From contig JACSZT010000008.1 of the NCBI GenBank assembly GCA_014332815.1, positions 120,988-184,987 on the forward strand: a stretch of DNA of 64,000 bases, written 5' to 3'. The notes under the pieces are model-generated. The model saw only the letters and a list, made by a program, of their open reading frames with translations, did no database searches and had not been told where the DNA came from. The stretch is from Weissella confusa (GTDB lineage: Bacteria > Bacillota > Bacilli > Lactobacillales > Lactobacillaceae). The stretch's first letter is position 1; each line of letters begins with the position of its first letter. Both the position numbers and the translations under genes were made by a program. Of the stretch, positions 16,535 to 25,730 are shown in pieces.

Positions 16535-17260
16535 TTACCAAGCAAGTCCAGCTTGTGCAATTTCAACTTTAGAAGCGTATTGACCATTTGGACGATGCCA
16601 ACGCCCACGGTAGTCTCTTGTATATCCACCAGTTGTCACGGCTGTTTCTTGTGACGGAGTGGCTGCGGCTTGTTGTGCCTGTGAGGAAATAGCCGCCTGT
16701 TCAGACTCGGAAGCTGAGATGGCAGCCTGTTGAGATTCTGAGGCAGCGACGGAAGCAGAAATAGAAGCAGCCTCAGATTCCGAAGCAGCAACTGAGGCGG
16801 ACTGACTAGCAGCATAGCGAGACGAACTCTCCGCTGCTGCCTGTTTTGAAGAACTTTCAGCAGATTCCGAATTGGCCACAGCTAATTTGACTTTAGCGGG
16901 AGAAATTTTGGTGACCAGATAAATGACTTTTAATTTGCCTTGTTTATTTAGTTTGAATTTTTCAGTTGATACTTTTGCCGAGTTCACATGAAGCGAGGCA
17001 ACTGAAGGTAATGGATTAGTTTTTGAGTCAGTTACTTTTATGATCGCCTTTTTAAAGGTAGAATCCTTCTTAAGCGCTGTTTTGATCTGTTTAACGCTTT
17101 TGTTTTTAAGATGCAGCTTTTTGAACTTTTTCTCATACTGTTGCGTGTTGGTGTGCGTACTTGTTTTATTAGCTGATAACGGCGAAGATACCGCTGAACC
17201 AATCCCTAAAACGACGCTTAACAGCATTAAGGCCAAAAATTTAGTTAGACGTTTATACAT
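16535..17260 (-). CDS. Secreted Ser/Ala-rich protein of unknown function
   Basis: Not a family I can name. The 241 residues begin with a signal peptide (MYKRLTKFLALMLLSVVLG..., cleavage near residue 30). A Lys/Thr-rich basic region follows (about 35-125), then a low-complexity Ser/Ala/Glu/Gln tract with recurrent ASVAASES and AAISASESE units (about 130-205). The aromatic, basic C-terminus contains YRGRWHRPNGQYASKVEIAQ. There is no LPXTG anchor. Start at 17260: the longer TTG frame would include the GAGGAG site that lies 7 nt upstream. The Ser-rich tract could be a glycosylated stalk and the tail a wall-binding or functional module; both are inference. It is a single gene, convergent with the flavodoxin gene. 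Confidence 0.75.
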   Translation of the reverse strand: MYKRLTKFLALMLLSVVLGIGSAVSSPLSANKTSTHTNTQQYEKKFKKLHLKNKSVKQIKTALKKDSTFKKAIIKVTDSKTNPLPSVASLHVNSAKVSTEKFKLNKQGKLKVIYLVTKISPAKVKLAVANSESAESSSKQAAAESSSRYAASQSASVAASESEAASISASVAASESQQAAISASESEQAAISSQAQQAAATPSQETAVTTGGYTRDYRGRWHRPNGQYASKVEIAQAGLAW

Positions 17261-17483
17261 AAACCTACTCCTCAAGCTTTTTTCGTCAATCCTTTCTGGA
17301 CGTTGTTAACTATTAAAAGGGAATCTAAATCGAAAAAATTGTTATTTATGAATGTATAGTATCATCAAACTACGTTTAATTAAATGCAAAAACGAATATA
17401 TTTGTATTTCTCTTTGGAATGTTTTCTGTCTCGAAAGCTAATATATAGTGCCTTGATGTACATTTTTATTAATTGAACACATG

Positions 17484-17518
17484 AAAAAAGTTCCCAACCA
17501 CCAAGGCTGGGAACTTTT
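17484..17518 (-). terminator. Terminator of rpoY-rnjA
   Basis: On the minus strand AAAGTTCCCAGCC / GGTTGGGAACTTT forms a strong stem followed by T6, 34 nt after the rnjA stop. Confidence 0.9.
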
Positions 17519-17551
17519 AGTCTCTTTATCAGTATTTCTACTAGTAAGATG

Positions 17552-19231
17552 TTAAATCAAAATAAACATTGGCAAGATAAGTGGGCGGCGCTTCGTCTTG
17601 TCATACAAGAAGCGTTGTAGTTGAGATACAACTGCGTTACGAATGCTGTGCTCACTTGCATTTGGTTCGCGCATTGCTGTCAAAATAGCGTGGAAAATTT
17701 CCTTGCGACCTTCGTTAATCAATTCTTCAGATTCACGCATGTAAATAAATCCACGTGACAAGATATCAGGACCAGCCGTGATTTCTTGATTCTTCAAATC
17801 GATTGTTGCAACAACGACAACCAAACCATCTTGTGACAACATTTGACGATCACGCAAAACTGCGGAACCGACATCCCCAATTCCGTTACCGTCAACATAA
17901 GTGTCTTCAGCAGGGAAGTGGTCAGCCAAGCGAGCTGAATCAGCCGTCAAAGCAAGAACGTCACCGTTATCAAGCACGAATGTGTTGTCCTTAGGAACAC
18001 CAACATCGTGCGCCAAACCTTCGTGCACCTTAAGCATACGGTATTCACCGTGCACAGGCATGAAGTACTTTGGCTTGATCAATGACAACATCAACTTTTG
18101 CTCTTCTTGGCCACCGTGACCAGAAGTGTGAATGTTGTTCACCTTACCGTAGATAACGTTTGCGCCAGCTTCTTCAAGTTCGTTAATCACGCGGTTAACA
18201 GATTGTGTGTTTCCAGGAATTGGTGAACTTGAGAAGATAACAGTGTCATCCGGTTGGATTGAAATTTGCTTGTGCGTACCATTGGCGATACGGGCAAGAG
18301 CGGCCATCGGTTCACCTTGAGAACCCGTTGACAAAATCAACACTTCGTTAGGTGGGAGGCGGTTGATTTCGTGTGCATCAACCAACATCTCCTTTGGAAT
18401 GTTCAAGTAGCCAAGCGCCAAACCGTTGGTAACGGCACTTTCCATTGAACGACCGAAGACAGCAATCTTACGACCGTGGGCAAGGGCAGCTTCAGTTGCC
18501 ATTTGCACACGTGACATGTTTGAGGCGAACGTGGCGAAAATAATGCGACCATCAATTTCATCAAACAACTTATCAATCGTCTTACCAACCCAACGCTCTG
18601 ACTTTGAAAATTCATCTCGTTCAGCGTTTGTTGAGTCAGACATCAATAGCAAAACACCTTCAGAACCGATGCGTGCCATCTTTTGTAGGTTAGGTGGCTG
18701 CTTAGTCGTTGGTGTCAGGTCGAACTTAAAGTCACCTGTTTCGACGATTGTACCTGAAGGGGTGTGAACAGCCACACCAAACGTATCAGGGATTGAGTGA
18801 GTTGTGCGGAAGAACTCAACGCTCATGTTGTCAAACTTAAGAACAGTATCTTCATCGATTTCGTGAAGTTCGGTACTGTTTAACAAGCCGTGTTCATCCA
18901 ACTTGTTCTTAATCAATGCCAAGGCGAGAGGTCCGCCATATACAGGAACGTTAACTGCGTTCAAGAAGAAGTGGATAGCACCAATGTGGTCTTCGTGACC
19001 GTGGGTGATAACCAAAGCCTTAATCTTGTCGCGGTTTTCCTTTAGGTAGGTATAGTCAGGAATAACATAGTCAATTCCTAGCAATTCGTCTTCAGGGAAC
19101 TTAACACCAGCATCAACAACGATGATTTCATCACCATATTGAATACCGTACGTGTTCTTACCAATCTCCCCAAGTCCACCCAATGCGTATACGGCTGTCT
19201 CGTCTGGACGTACATCCAGATTCATTACCAT
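17552..19231 (-). CDS. rnjA: Ribonuclease J1
   Basis: Metallo-beta-lactamase/beta-CASP ribonuclease with endo- and 5'-3' exonuclease activity, a core mRNA decay enzyme. The zinc motif is ITHGHEDHIGA (about 74-84). Other ligands are in THSIPDTFG and ETGDFKFD, and the beta-CASP motif is HTSGHGG (about 368-374). Length 559 is typical of RNase J1. Start ATG 19231 uses a GGAG inside the end of rpoY, 9 nt upstream. The pairing rpoY-rnjA with a 3-nt gap is conserved in Firmicutes and links RNA polymerase and RNA decay. Confidence 0.95.
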   Translation of the reverse strand: MVMNLDVRPDETAVYALGGLGEIGKNTYGIQYGDEIIVVDAGVKFPEDELLGIDYVIPDYTYLKENRDKIKALVITHGHEDHIGAIHFFLNAVNVPVYGGPLALALIKNKLDEHGLLNSTELHEIDEDTVLKFDNMSVEFFRTTHSIPDTFGVAVHTPSGTIVETGDFKFDLTPTTKQPPNLQKMARIGSEGVLLLMSDSTNAERDEFSKSERWVGKTIDKLFDEIDGRIIFATFASNMSRVQMATEAALAHGRKIAVFGRSMESAVTNGLALGYLNIPKEMLVDAHEINRLPPNEVLILSTGSQGEPMAALARIANGTHKQISIQPDDTVIFSSSPIPGNTQSVNRVINELEEAGANVIYGKVNNIHTSGHGGQEEQKLMLSLIKPKYFMPVHGEYRMLKVHEGLAHDVGVPKDNTFVLDNGDVLALTADSARLADHFPAEDTYVDGNGIGDVGSAVLRDRQMLSQDGLVVVVATIDLKNQEITAGPDILSRGFIYMRESEELINEGRKEIFHAILTAMREPNASEHSIRNAVVSQLQRFLYDKTKRRPLILPMFILI

Positions 19232-19234
19232 AGA

Positions 19235-19447
19235 TTAGAACTCCGTCAACTTAAAGTTTGGGCTTTGTTGCTCGTAAGCCAAAGCCTTTTCTGACAATTG
19301 CTCAATCAACTCAACGTTGTAGTCCGTGTTTGTTTCAACAGCCAAACGAGCAGCTGGTTGATCAACAGCGTCAATGTAAAGTGATTGCGTGTTTTCACGC
19401 TTTGGGTTTTGCTTCATAGTAGGTTGGTAGTAAACCTTAAAAATCAT
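19235..19447 (-). CDS. rpoY: RNA polymerase epsilon subunit
   Basis: Small (70-residue) DUF1447 protein, MIFKVYYQPTMKQNPKRENT..., the epsilon subunit of Firmicutes RNA polymerase. It contains the family pattern KxxxYYQPxxxxxPxRExTxSLY. AAAGGAG precedes the ATG. It is immediately upstream of rnjA, its conserved neighbour. Confidence 0.95.
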   Translation of the reverse strand: MIFKVYYQPTMKQNPKRENTQSLYIDAVDQPAARLAVETNTDYNVELIEQLSEKALAYEQQSPNFKLTEF

Positions 19448-19631
19448 AATCGGTTAATCTCCTTTTTAGTTACTGTCTTGTACCGAACAATCTTATATGT
19501 AAGTTTATCAGAAATGCGGATTAAATACCATATTCACACCGGATGTATGAGATATGACGTCGATAAGCAACCAGTCGTTTTTTTGGCGTATTTCGGTTAC
19601 ACTTAAGTTAATGAAACGGAGGTTTGCAGTG

Positions 19632-20225
19632 ATGACAAAAAGCATCTGGCAACGATTAAAAGACAATGTGCGTGGTGTTAAAGGAAAATTCAAATGCGCA
19701 TATGTGCCAACAACGACGCCTGAAGAAGTTGCTTTGGCCAATAGTTTGAAAGCCACGCTACCAGCCAATTTGGCAACGTATATCTACGTTGGCGGGCTAT
19801 GGGACGTTAATTTGAATCGCGGTATCGCTGGTTATGTAACGTTGGCTGTTGATGAACCAGCTGAACAGGTTGCCACCTTAACAACGGGCATCTCATCTGC
19901 ATACGAAGCAGAACTCCAAGCGATGATTGCTGGTTTGTCAGCAGTTGAATTGACTAAGCGTCAAGCTGGTCATTTTGTGCTGGTGACATCATTAGAAGAT
20001 TTCGTACGTAACTACAACGATTTTTCATTAGCCGCGCAATATACGGATTTGCCTGAACGTGCAACGTCAACGGATCGTCTTTACCATGACTTTGTTCTAT
20101 TATCGGCGACATTCCGTTCATTGCGAGTGACATCGCCAGCTGAAAAGGATAGTAAGCAAAGCGAGTTTATTGCACACAAACTTTCACGCATCATTACGGC
20201 CTACCGTGACTCACGAGGTAAGTAA
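19632..20225 (+). CDS. Uncharacterised protein, possible degenerate RNase H-fold
   Basis: Start chosen at ATG 19632, with GGAGG 9 nt upstream, giving 197 residues; the in-frame region upstream is unlike protein. The middle section resembles an RNase HI fold: a strand ATYIYVGGLWD, GIAGYVTLAV, then SAYEAELQAMIAGLSAVEL with a conserved-looking Glu. The first catalytic Asp of RNase H (normally xDGS) would be Gly here, and the third acidic position is also not evident, so a nuclease activity is unlikely. The family assignment is tentative. The next gene starts 1 nt after the stop. Confidence 0.55.
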   Translation: MTKSIWQRLKDNVRGVKGKFKCAYVPTTTPEEVALANSLKATLPANLATYIYVGGLWDVNLNRGIAGYVTLAVDEPAEQVATLTTGISSAYEAELQAMIAGLSAVELTKRQAGHFVLVTSLEDFVRNYNDFSLAAQYTDLPERATSTDRLYHDFVLLSATFRSLRVTSPAEKDSKQSEFIAHKLSRIITAYRDSRGK

Positions 20226-20226
20226 G

Positions 20227-20709
20227 ATGTTGTTTGTATGGATTGGACTGATTGTTTTGCTCGGTGTCATTGCAGTCACGATTTATCGTCGTTACGGGCG
20301 CCGGTTAACGGAACGCCAAATTATCGCCTCGCAGCAAGTTGTGAATGCCGCGATGGCGGTTGCTTTGAAGGATTTATCTAATGAGCTATTGATTTTCCCA
20401 ATGAACCGCCCAACTTCGACGTTGGTCGCTAACATTTGGGGGCACGAAGTCATGGCGTTTGAATTTGAAATTCCATATAAGGAGCGACAAGAAGTCGTGG
20501 TTGTGCGACAAGCGTTAAATAATGCATTGCGTGCTTATACGGAAGATCAAAATTTAGTGAGTGCCTCTGATACGGATATGGCATTGGTTGTAACGGATGT
20601 CTGGTATGACAACCGCAAGCCGATGCTTCACGTTGACGTGGCCCACGTTATTAATGATGAAACGGCTGCTTACTTACGCGATTTGCGTAAATTGAACCAA
20701 CCGGTTTAA
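20227..20709 (+). CDS. Uncharacterised membrane-anchored protein
   Basis: Start chosen at ATG 20227, whose GAGGTAAG site overlaps the end of the preceding gene; the longer frame from 20170 lies inside that gene. The 160 residues open with one TM helix (MLFVWIGLIVLLGVIAVTIY) followed by RRYGRR, so the rest is probably cytoplasmic. I recognise no domain. Near-overlap with the RNase H-like gene suggests cotranscription and perhaps joint function. Confidence 0.65.
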   Translation: MLFVWIGLIVLLGVIAVTIYRRYGRRLTERQIIASQQVVNAAMAVALKDLSNELLIFPMNRPTSTLVANIWGHEVMAFEFEIPYKERQEVVVVRQALNNALRAYTEDQNLVSASDTDMALVVTDVWYDNRKPMLHVDVAHVINDETAAYLRDLRKLNQPV

Positions 20710-20755
20710 GTTTGGTATACTTGTTATTAAGAAACAAAATGGTAGGAGAAGAGCT

Positions 20756-21343
20756 ATGTATTTGATGAAGGATATCGTGCGCGATGGCGATCCCGTTTTG
20801 CGCCAACAAGCCGCAAAGGTGACGTTCCCACTTTCTGATGAAGTAAAGGAAGCCACAAAGAACATGATGGAATACCTAATCATCAGTCAAGATGAAGAAG
20901 AAAACGAAAAGTACGGTCTTCGTCCTGGTGTTGGATTGGCTGCGCCACAAGTTGGTATTTCACAACAATTTTCTTCAATTTTGATTCCTGATGAAGATGT
21001 TGATGACTCAGATATTGACGAAGACGCTGAGCCAACGTACTTCTTTAAGGGAACAATCTACAACCCAGTTATTACACGTCAATCAGTTAAGCAAACAGCC
21101 TTGTCAATGGGTGAAGGTTGCTTGTCAGTTGACGAAGATGTACCTGGTTACGTTGAGCGTTCATACCGTATTACAGTTAAGTATCAAGACGAAAACGGTG
21201 ACTTCCAAGAATTGAAGTTGGAAGGCTACCCAGCCATCGTTTTCCAACACGAAATTGATCACTTGCACGGTACGCTATACTACGATCACATCAGCAAGAC
21301 GACGCCATGGTCAGAATCTGACGGCACACGTTACATTGGGTAG
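20756..21343 (+). CDS. def: Peptide deformylase, type II
   Basis: Removes the formyl group from nascent protein N-termini. Motif 1 is GVGLAAPQ (about 59-66), motif 2 EGCLS (about 121-125) with the metal-binding Cys, and motif 3 QHEIDH (about 163-168) with two metal His and catalytic Glu. The 195-residue length and the insertion between motifs 1 and 2 mark the Gram-positive type II class. A small acidic stretch (DVDDSDIDEDAE) is part of that insertion. RBS TAGGAG precedes the ATG. Confidence 0.96.
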   Translation: MYLMKDIVRDGDPVLRQQAAKVTFPLSDEVKEATKNMMEYLIISQDEEENEKYGLRPGVGLAAPQVGISQQFSSILIPDEDVDDSDIDEDAEPTYFFKGTIYNPVITRQSVKQTALSMGEGCLSVDEDVPGYVERSYRITVKYQDENGDFQELKLEGYPAIVFQHEIDHLHGTLYYDHISKTTPWSESDGTRYIG

Positions 21344-21348
21344 TCCGG

Positions 21349-21636
21349 ATGGTCAGTGGCGATAAAAATTTTAACTATCCCATGCTGGATGGTTGGTCAA
21401 CAGATGACATCATCAAGGTAAGCGCATTGTACTCAGCTGTTTCTGCAGCGTACGAAGGTGGCGTGGATCGTGAGTCACTTTTAACGGCCTACAAGGACTT
21501 CAAAACTGTTGTGCCAAGTAAGGCTGAAGAAAAGCAACTTGATCGTGAGTTCGGGGTAGAATCAGATTACAGTATCTACCGTACGATCCAGGCAGCCCAA
21601 CAAGCGTCTACTAAGCGCCTTAAAATGGAGGGCTAG
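21349..21636 (+). CDS. UPF0223 family protein (YktA-like)
   Basis: Small 95-residue cytosolic protein with the UPF0223 pattern NFNYPMLDGWSTDDIIKVS at the start and EKQLDREFGVESDYSIYR at the end. Function unknown. It starts 5 nt after def with a weak ribosome site, suggesting translational coupling. In B. subtilis yktA is close to yktC (an IMPase), and an IMPase-family gene follows here too. Confidence 0.85.
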   Translation: MVSGDKNFNYPMLDGWSTDDIIKVSALYSAVSAAYEGGVDRESLLTAYKDFKTVVPSKAEEKQLDREFGVESDYSIYRTIQAAQQASTKRLKMEG

Positions 21637-21639
21637 CAG

Positions 21640-22422
21640 TTGAATGAGACACAATTAAAGAAACTGGATACAACTGTTCTTGGTTGGCTGGATACCGTCC
21701 ACGATAACGTTTTGAAGCGTGTCTCTCAACGGATGCAGGTCGAAACAAAACAAGGACATCGTGATTTAGTGACGAACGTTGACCGAGAAACTGAACAATT
21801 CTATGTGGATGCCATTCGTCGGTTTGATCCACATGCCAAGATTCTTGGTGAAGAAGGGTTTGGGGATGCGGTTAACAGTTTGGACGGTCGTGTTTGGTTT
21901 GTAGATCCAATAGATGGCACAATGAACTTCGTGAAGCAACATGCTGAGTTCGCGACCATGTTGGCTGTCTATGAAGATGGCAAGCCGGTGATGGCGTGGA
22001 TTATGGACGTTGTCAATCACGATATTGTACACGGTGGCCCTGAATACGGGGTTTACCATAATGATGAACAACTAAGCTCACCAACGAATACATCGTTGGC
22101 AGACGGTCTCGTGATTTTGTCAGGAGCACGACTTTTATATGAACAATACGGTTTCCCTGAAATTGCCAAACAAGCAATCGGGTACCGTGTTTATGGTTCT
22201 GCAGGTATTTCATACTTACATGTTTTGACTGGTCGAGCAGTTGCTTACGCCAGTGTTATGAAGCCTTGGGACTATGCTGCTGGGACATTGCTTGGTGAAG
22301 CATTAGGGTTTAAAGTCGGAAAAATTGACGACCAACCTGTGAATATGTTATTATCAGGAGCAGTTCTAGTGGCAACACAACAAGCATATAACGATATCAT
22401 GTCAATTGAACGTGACCTATAA
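21640..22422 (+). CDS. Inositol monophosphatase family protein (YktC/SuhB-like)
   Basis: Lithium-sensitive phosphatase family; removes phosphate from inositol or related sugar and nucleotide phosphates. The metal-binding motifs are visible: GEEGF, then DPIDGTMNFV (about 90-99), and WDYAAGTLLGEALG (about 208-221). Length 260. The start is TTG 21640, supported by GGAGGG 7 nt upstream; the ATG at 21644 is out of frame. The physiological substrate is not determined by sequence. Confidence 0.88.
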   Translation: MNETQLKKLDTTVLGWLDTVHDNVLKRVSQRMQVETKQGHRDLVTNVDRETEQFYVDAIRRFDPHAKILGEEGFGDAVNSLDGRVWFVDPIDGTMNFVKQHAEFATMLAVYEDGKPVMAWIMDVVNHDIVHGGPEYGVYHNDEQLSSPTNTSLADGLVILSGARLLYEQYGFPEIAKQAIGYRVYGSAGISYLHVLTGRAVAYASVMKPWDYAAGTLLGEALGFKVGKIDDQPVNMLLSGAVLVATQQAYNDIMSIERDL

Positions 22423-22511
22423 GCCGGGCCGCGTGTTCAGCGGCTCGTATTTGTTAGTTGTTACACCGATTAGAGTAATAAAAGTGACGTATAGTCAAGG
22501 AGAATAGGATT

Positions 22512-24356
22512 TTGGCAAAGCGCGAAAACATCCGTAACATTGCAATCATCGCCCACGTCGACCACGGTAAGACGACGTTGGTTAATGAATTGCTTAAGCA
22601 ATCAGACACGCTTGATATGCGTACTGAACTTGGCGATCGTGCCATGGATACGAACGATCTTGAAAAGGAACGTGGTATCACGATTTTGGCTAAGAACACA
22701 GCCGTTAAGGTTGGGGACAAGCAAATCAACATCTTGGACACGCCAGGACACGCGGACTTCGGTGGTGAAGTTGAGCGTATCATGGGTATGGTTGACGGTG
22801 TTTTGTTGGTTGTTGATGCCTTTGAAGGTACGATGCCACAAACTCGTTTCGTTTTGAAGAAGGCCTTCGAACAAAACTTGACGCCAATCGTTGTTGTTAA
22901 CAAGGTTGACCGTCCAGGAGCTCGTCCTACTGAAGTTGTTGACGAAGTGCTTGATTTGTTTATCGAATTGGGTGCCGACGAAGATCAATTGGAATTCCCA
23001 GTCATCTTCGCTTCAGCTATGAACGGAACGTCATCATTGGATGCTGACTTGGCTACGCAAGAGCACACGATGAAGCCAATCTTCGACACTGTATTCGAAA
23101 CGATTCCAGCGCCTGAAGACAACTCAGACGAGCCTTTGCAATTCCAAGTTTCATTGTTGGATTACAACGACTTCGTTGGACGTATCGGTATCGGACGTGT
23201 CTTCCGTGGTAAGATCAAGGTTGGTGACAACGTTACTGTTATGAAGCTTGATGGTACGACGCAAAACTTCCGTGTTACGAAGTTGTTTGGTTTCATTGGT
23301 TTGGACCGTGTTGAAATCAACGAAGCTATTGCTGGTGACTTGATTGCCGTTTCAGGTATGGAAGAAATTTCAGTTGGTGAAACTGTTGTTGAACCATCAC
23401 ACTTGGACGCATTGCCAGTTTTGCGTATTGATGAGCCTACTTTGCAAATGACGTTCCGTACGAACGACTCACCATTTGCTGGTCGCGAAGGTAAGTTCGT
23501 GACGGCCCGTCAATTGGAAGACCGTTTGCGCCGCGAATTGCACACTGACGTTTCATTGCGTGTTGATGACACTGATGAAGCTGGTGCATGGTTGGTATCA
23601 GGACGTGGTGAGTTGCACTTGTCAATCTTGATCGAAACTTTGCGTCGTGAAGGATTCGAATTGCAAGTTTCACGTCCACAAGTTATCTTCAAGGAAGTTG
23701 ACGGCGTTGAATCAGAGCCATTCGAAGCTGTTCAAATCGACACGCCTGACGAGTACTCAGGTTCAGTTATCGATTCATTGAACCAACGTAAGGGTGAGAT
23801 GCGTAACATGGAGCCAACTGGTACTGGTACGACTCGTATGGAGTGGTTGGTACCTTCACGTGGATTGATTGGTTACTCAACTGAATTCATGTCATTGACT
23901 CGTGGATACGGTATCTACAACCACACGTTTGAGACGTACGCTCCAGTTGTTAAGAACTGGAACCCAGGTCGTCGTAACGGTACGTTGGTTTCAATTAACC
24001 AAGGTCAAGCTACGACTTACGCTATCATGGGTGTTGAAGATCGTGGAATTATGTTCATTCACCCAGGTGATGACATCTACGAAGGAATGGTTGTTGGTAT
24101 GAACAGCCGTGACAACGACATCTCAGTTAACGTTACGAAGGCAAAGAACCAAACTAACGTTCGTTCATCAAACAAGGACCAAACTGCCTCAATCAAGACG
24201 CCACGTGATATGACGCTTGAAGAGTCATTGGAGTTCTTGGACGATGATGAGTACGCCGAAGTAACGCCAGAACACGTACGTATCCGTAAGCAAATTTTGG
24301 TTACGGCTGAGCGTGAGAAGGCTGCTAAGCGTAAGAAGATTGCACAACAAGGCTAA
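22512..24356 (+). CDS. typA: Ribosome-associated GTPase TypA/BipA
   Basis: Translational GTPase acting on 50S assembly and stress or cold growth. The G motifs are AHVDHGKTTL (about 15-24), RGIT, DTPGHADFGG (about 76-85) and NKVDRPGA (about 130-137). EF-G-like domains follow, and the C-terminal RRNGTLVSINQG and RSSNKDQT stretches are typical of TypA. Length 614 fits. The start is TTG 22512, with AGGAG 8 nt upstream; no ATG is available. Confidence 0.96.
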   Translation: MAKRENIRNIAIIAHVDHGKTTLVNELLKQSDTLDMRTELGDRAMDTNDLEKERGITILAKNTAVKVGDKQINILDTPGHADFGGEVERIMGMVDGVLLVVDAFEGTMPQTRFVLKKAFEQNLTPIVVVNKVDRPGARPTEVVDEVLDLFIELGADEDQLEFPVIFASAMNGTSSLDADLATQEHTMKPIFDTVFETIPAPEDNSDEPLQFQVSLLDYNDFVGRIGIGRVFRGKIKVGDNVTVMKLDGTTQNFRVTKLFGFIGLDRVEINEAIAGDLIAVSGMEEISVGETVVEPSHLDALPVLRIDEPTLQMTFRTNDSPFAGREGKFVTARQLEDRLRRELHTDVSLRVDDTDEAGAWLVSGRGELHLSILIETLRREGFELQVSRPQVIFKEVDGVESEPFEAVQIDTPDEYSGSVIDSLNQRKGEMRNMEPTGTGTTRMEWLVPSRGLIGYSTEFMSLTRGYGIYNHTFETYAPVVKNWNPGRRNGTLVSINQGQATTYAIMGVEDRGIMFIHPGDDIYEGMVVGMNSRDNDISVNVTKAKNQTNVRSSNKDQTASIKTPRDMTLEESLEFLDDDEYAEVTPEHVRIRKQILVTAEREKAAKRKKIAQQG

Positions 24357-24380
24357 TCTTTTTAAAAATTAGACTAATAG

Positions 24381-24416
24381 AACGCCCTTTAGCATCATGC
24401 TGAAGGGCGTTTTTTG
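24381..24416 (+). terminator. Terminator of typA
   Basis: AACGCCCTTTAGC/GCTGAAGGGCGTT stem followed by T6. Confidence 0.93.
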
Positions 24417-24500
24417 TGATTTCATGAAGTTGGAAATGTTACAGGGGGAAGTGTGCTAAAATAATACAAGTTATAGACTTTAATGAAGGAGCCCTGAACG

Positions 24501-25730
24501 ATGCAAGCTGTGAAAAAACGACGCCGGGGGCGGTTATTCGAAACCATTCGAGATACGCCGAAACGCGTCAGAGAGAAATTTAAATACCTTGACTTGGTCT
24601 TGCTGTTACTAATCATCGGCGTATTAGTCTTTGGTGTAACTATGGTCTATTCAGCTAGCTCGAATATGAATTCAGGGAGTTCGACGTCCTTCTTGTTCAA
24701 GCAAGCGTTCTTTAGCGTTATCAGCGTGAGCGCGATGTTGCTTATCTTTAGCGTCGACATCAACTGGTCGTCGACCAAGATTGATTACCTAATTTCGGTA
24801 TTTTTGGCTGTAACGGATATCGGCTTACTTATCGCACTGGTTGCTGGTCCAGTTACCTCGGGTGCCAAGGGTTGGATTTACATTGGAACCTTTGGTATTC
24901 AGCCGGTTGAATACTTTAAAGTTGCCATGATTTTATGGTTCGCCAAGCGTTTCGCGCGAAATGTTGTCAATCCGTACAAAGTCGTCAAAGGTATTAAAGA
25001 ACGTGTTCATTACTACAAAGACTTTATCGCACCTGGAATTGGTATCTTGCTAACGGCACTAATGCCTGACCTCGGTGGTGCGCTAATTCTGTTTGCTTTG
25101 GTGGCAATCATTTTCTTAACGTCAGGTATTCGTCCGACTGGTTTAATTACGATGGTTGGTATTGTGATTGGCGTTTTGATAATGGTGCCTGTGCTGTTGC
25201 CGGTTCTTGAGAAATTACCCTTGATGCACTACCAATTGCTACGATTTGAATCATATATTGATCCTTGGAAAACTGAGGATGCAGGACACCAATTGATTAA
25301 TTCGTATTACGCCATTTCAAACGGTGGTTTCTGGGGTCGTGGTCTGGGTAATAGTATCCAGAAGGCCGGTTATCTACCGGAGCCAAACACCGACTTTATC
25401 ATGGCGATTGTCGGTGAAGAGTTAGGTGCCGCTTGGATTTTGATTATCCTGGCTGTATTTGGCTTTATCATTTGGCGTTTGGTGATATACGCAGTGAAGA
25501 CACGTAACATGCAAATCCGTTTGACGTTGTATGGTATCGCCGCATATATCGGCATCCAAATTCTGGTTAACCTTGGTGGTGTTGTCGGAGTCGTACCGAT
25601 TACTGGTGTGACGTTCCCATTGATTTCATATGGTGGGTCATCATTGATGTCTTGGGGAATTACGTTTGGAATCGCCTTTAACATGATCGGTGTTTTGAAA
25701 AAGAATGAAAGTTTACGGGAGCGTGAATAA
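24501..25730 (+). CDS. ftsW: SEDS-family peptidoglycan polymerase, FtsW/RodA type
   Basis: Polytopic membrane glycosyltransferase of 409 residues. About ten TM helices start after a basic cytoplasmic N-terminus rich in Arg/Lys (about 1-32). SEDS hallmarks are GAKGWIYIGTFGIQPVEYFK (about 134-153), LMPDLGGALI with the Asp essential in the family, and the C-terminal VTFPLISYGGSS. Position ahead of ylbG-rsmD-coaD favours FtsW (septal) over RodA. It overlaps no gene; ylbG begins at the next base. Confidence 0.9.
   Translation: MQAVKKRRRGRLFETIRDTPKRVREKFKYLDLVLLLLIIGVLVFGVTMVYSASSNMNSGSSTSFLFKQAFFSVISVSAMLLIFSVDINWSSTKIDYLISVFLAVTDIGLLIALVAGPVTSGAKGWIYIGTFGIQPVEYFKVAMILWFAKRFARNVVNPYKVVKGIKERVHYYKDFIAPGIGILLTALMPDLGGALILFALVAIIFLTSGIRPTGLITMVGIVIGVLIMVPVLLPVLEKLPLMHYQLLRFESYIDPWKTEDAGHQLINSYYAISNGGFWGRGLGNSIQKAGYLPEPNTDFIMAIVGEELGAAWILIILAVFGFIIWRLVIYAVKTRNMQIRLTLYGIAAYIGIQILVNLGGVVGVVPITGVTFPLISYGGSSLMSWGITFGIAFNMIGVLKKNESLRERE

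Noticed and set aside
16655-16900. Short repetitive units suggesting a DNA repeat array or CRISPR
   Set aside because: The repetition is the coding sequence of a Ser/Ala-rich protein tract; units are degenerate, without uniform repeats and spacers.
17040-17309. 89-codon open frame on the plus strand with a hydrophobic stretch
   Set aside because: It is antisense to the signal peptide and N-terminus of the Ser/Ala-rich gene; the apparent hydrophobicity is a shadow.
19508-19768. 86-codon minus-strand frame between rpoY and the RNase H-like gene
   Set aside because: It overlaps the start of the plus-strand gene and has no ribosome site; the intergenic part is the divergent promoter region.
22423-22470. 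GCCGC/GCGGC hairpin after the IMPase-family gene as a terminator
   Set aside because: The stem is short and no T-run follows, so typA may be partly read from upstream.
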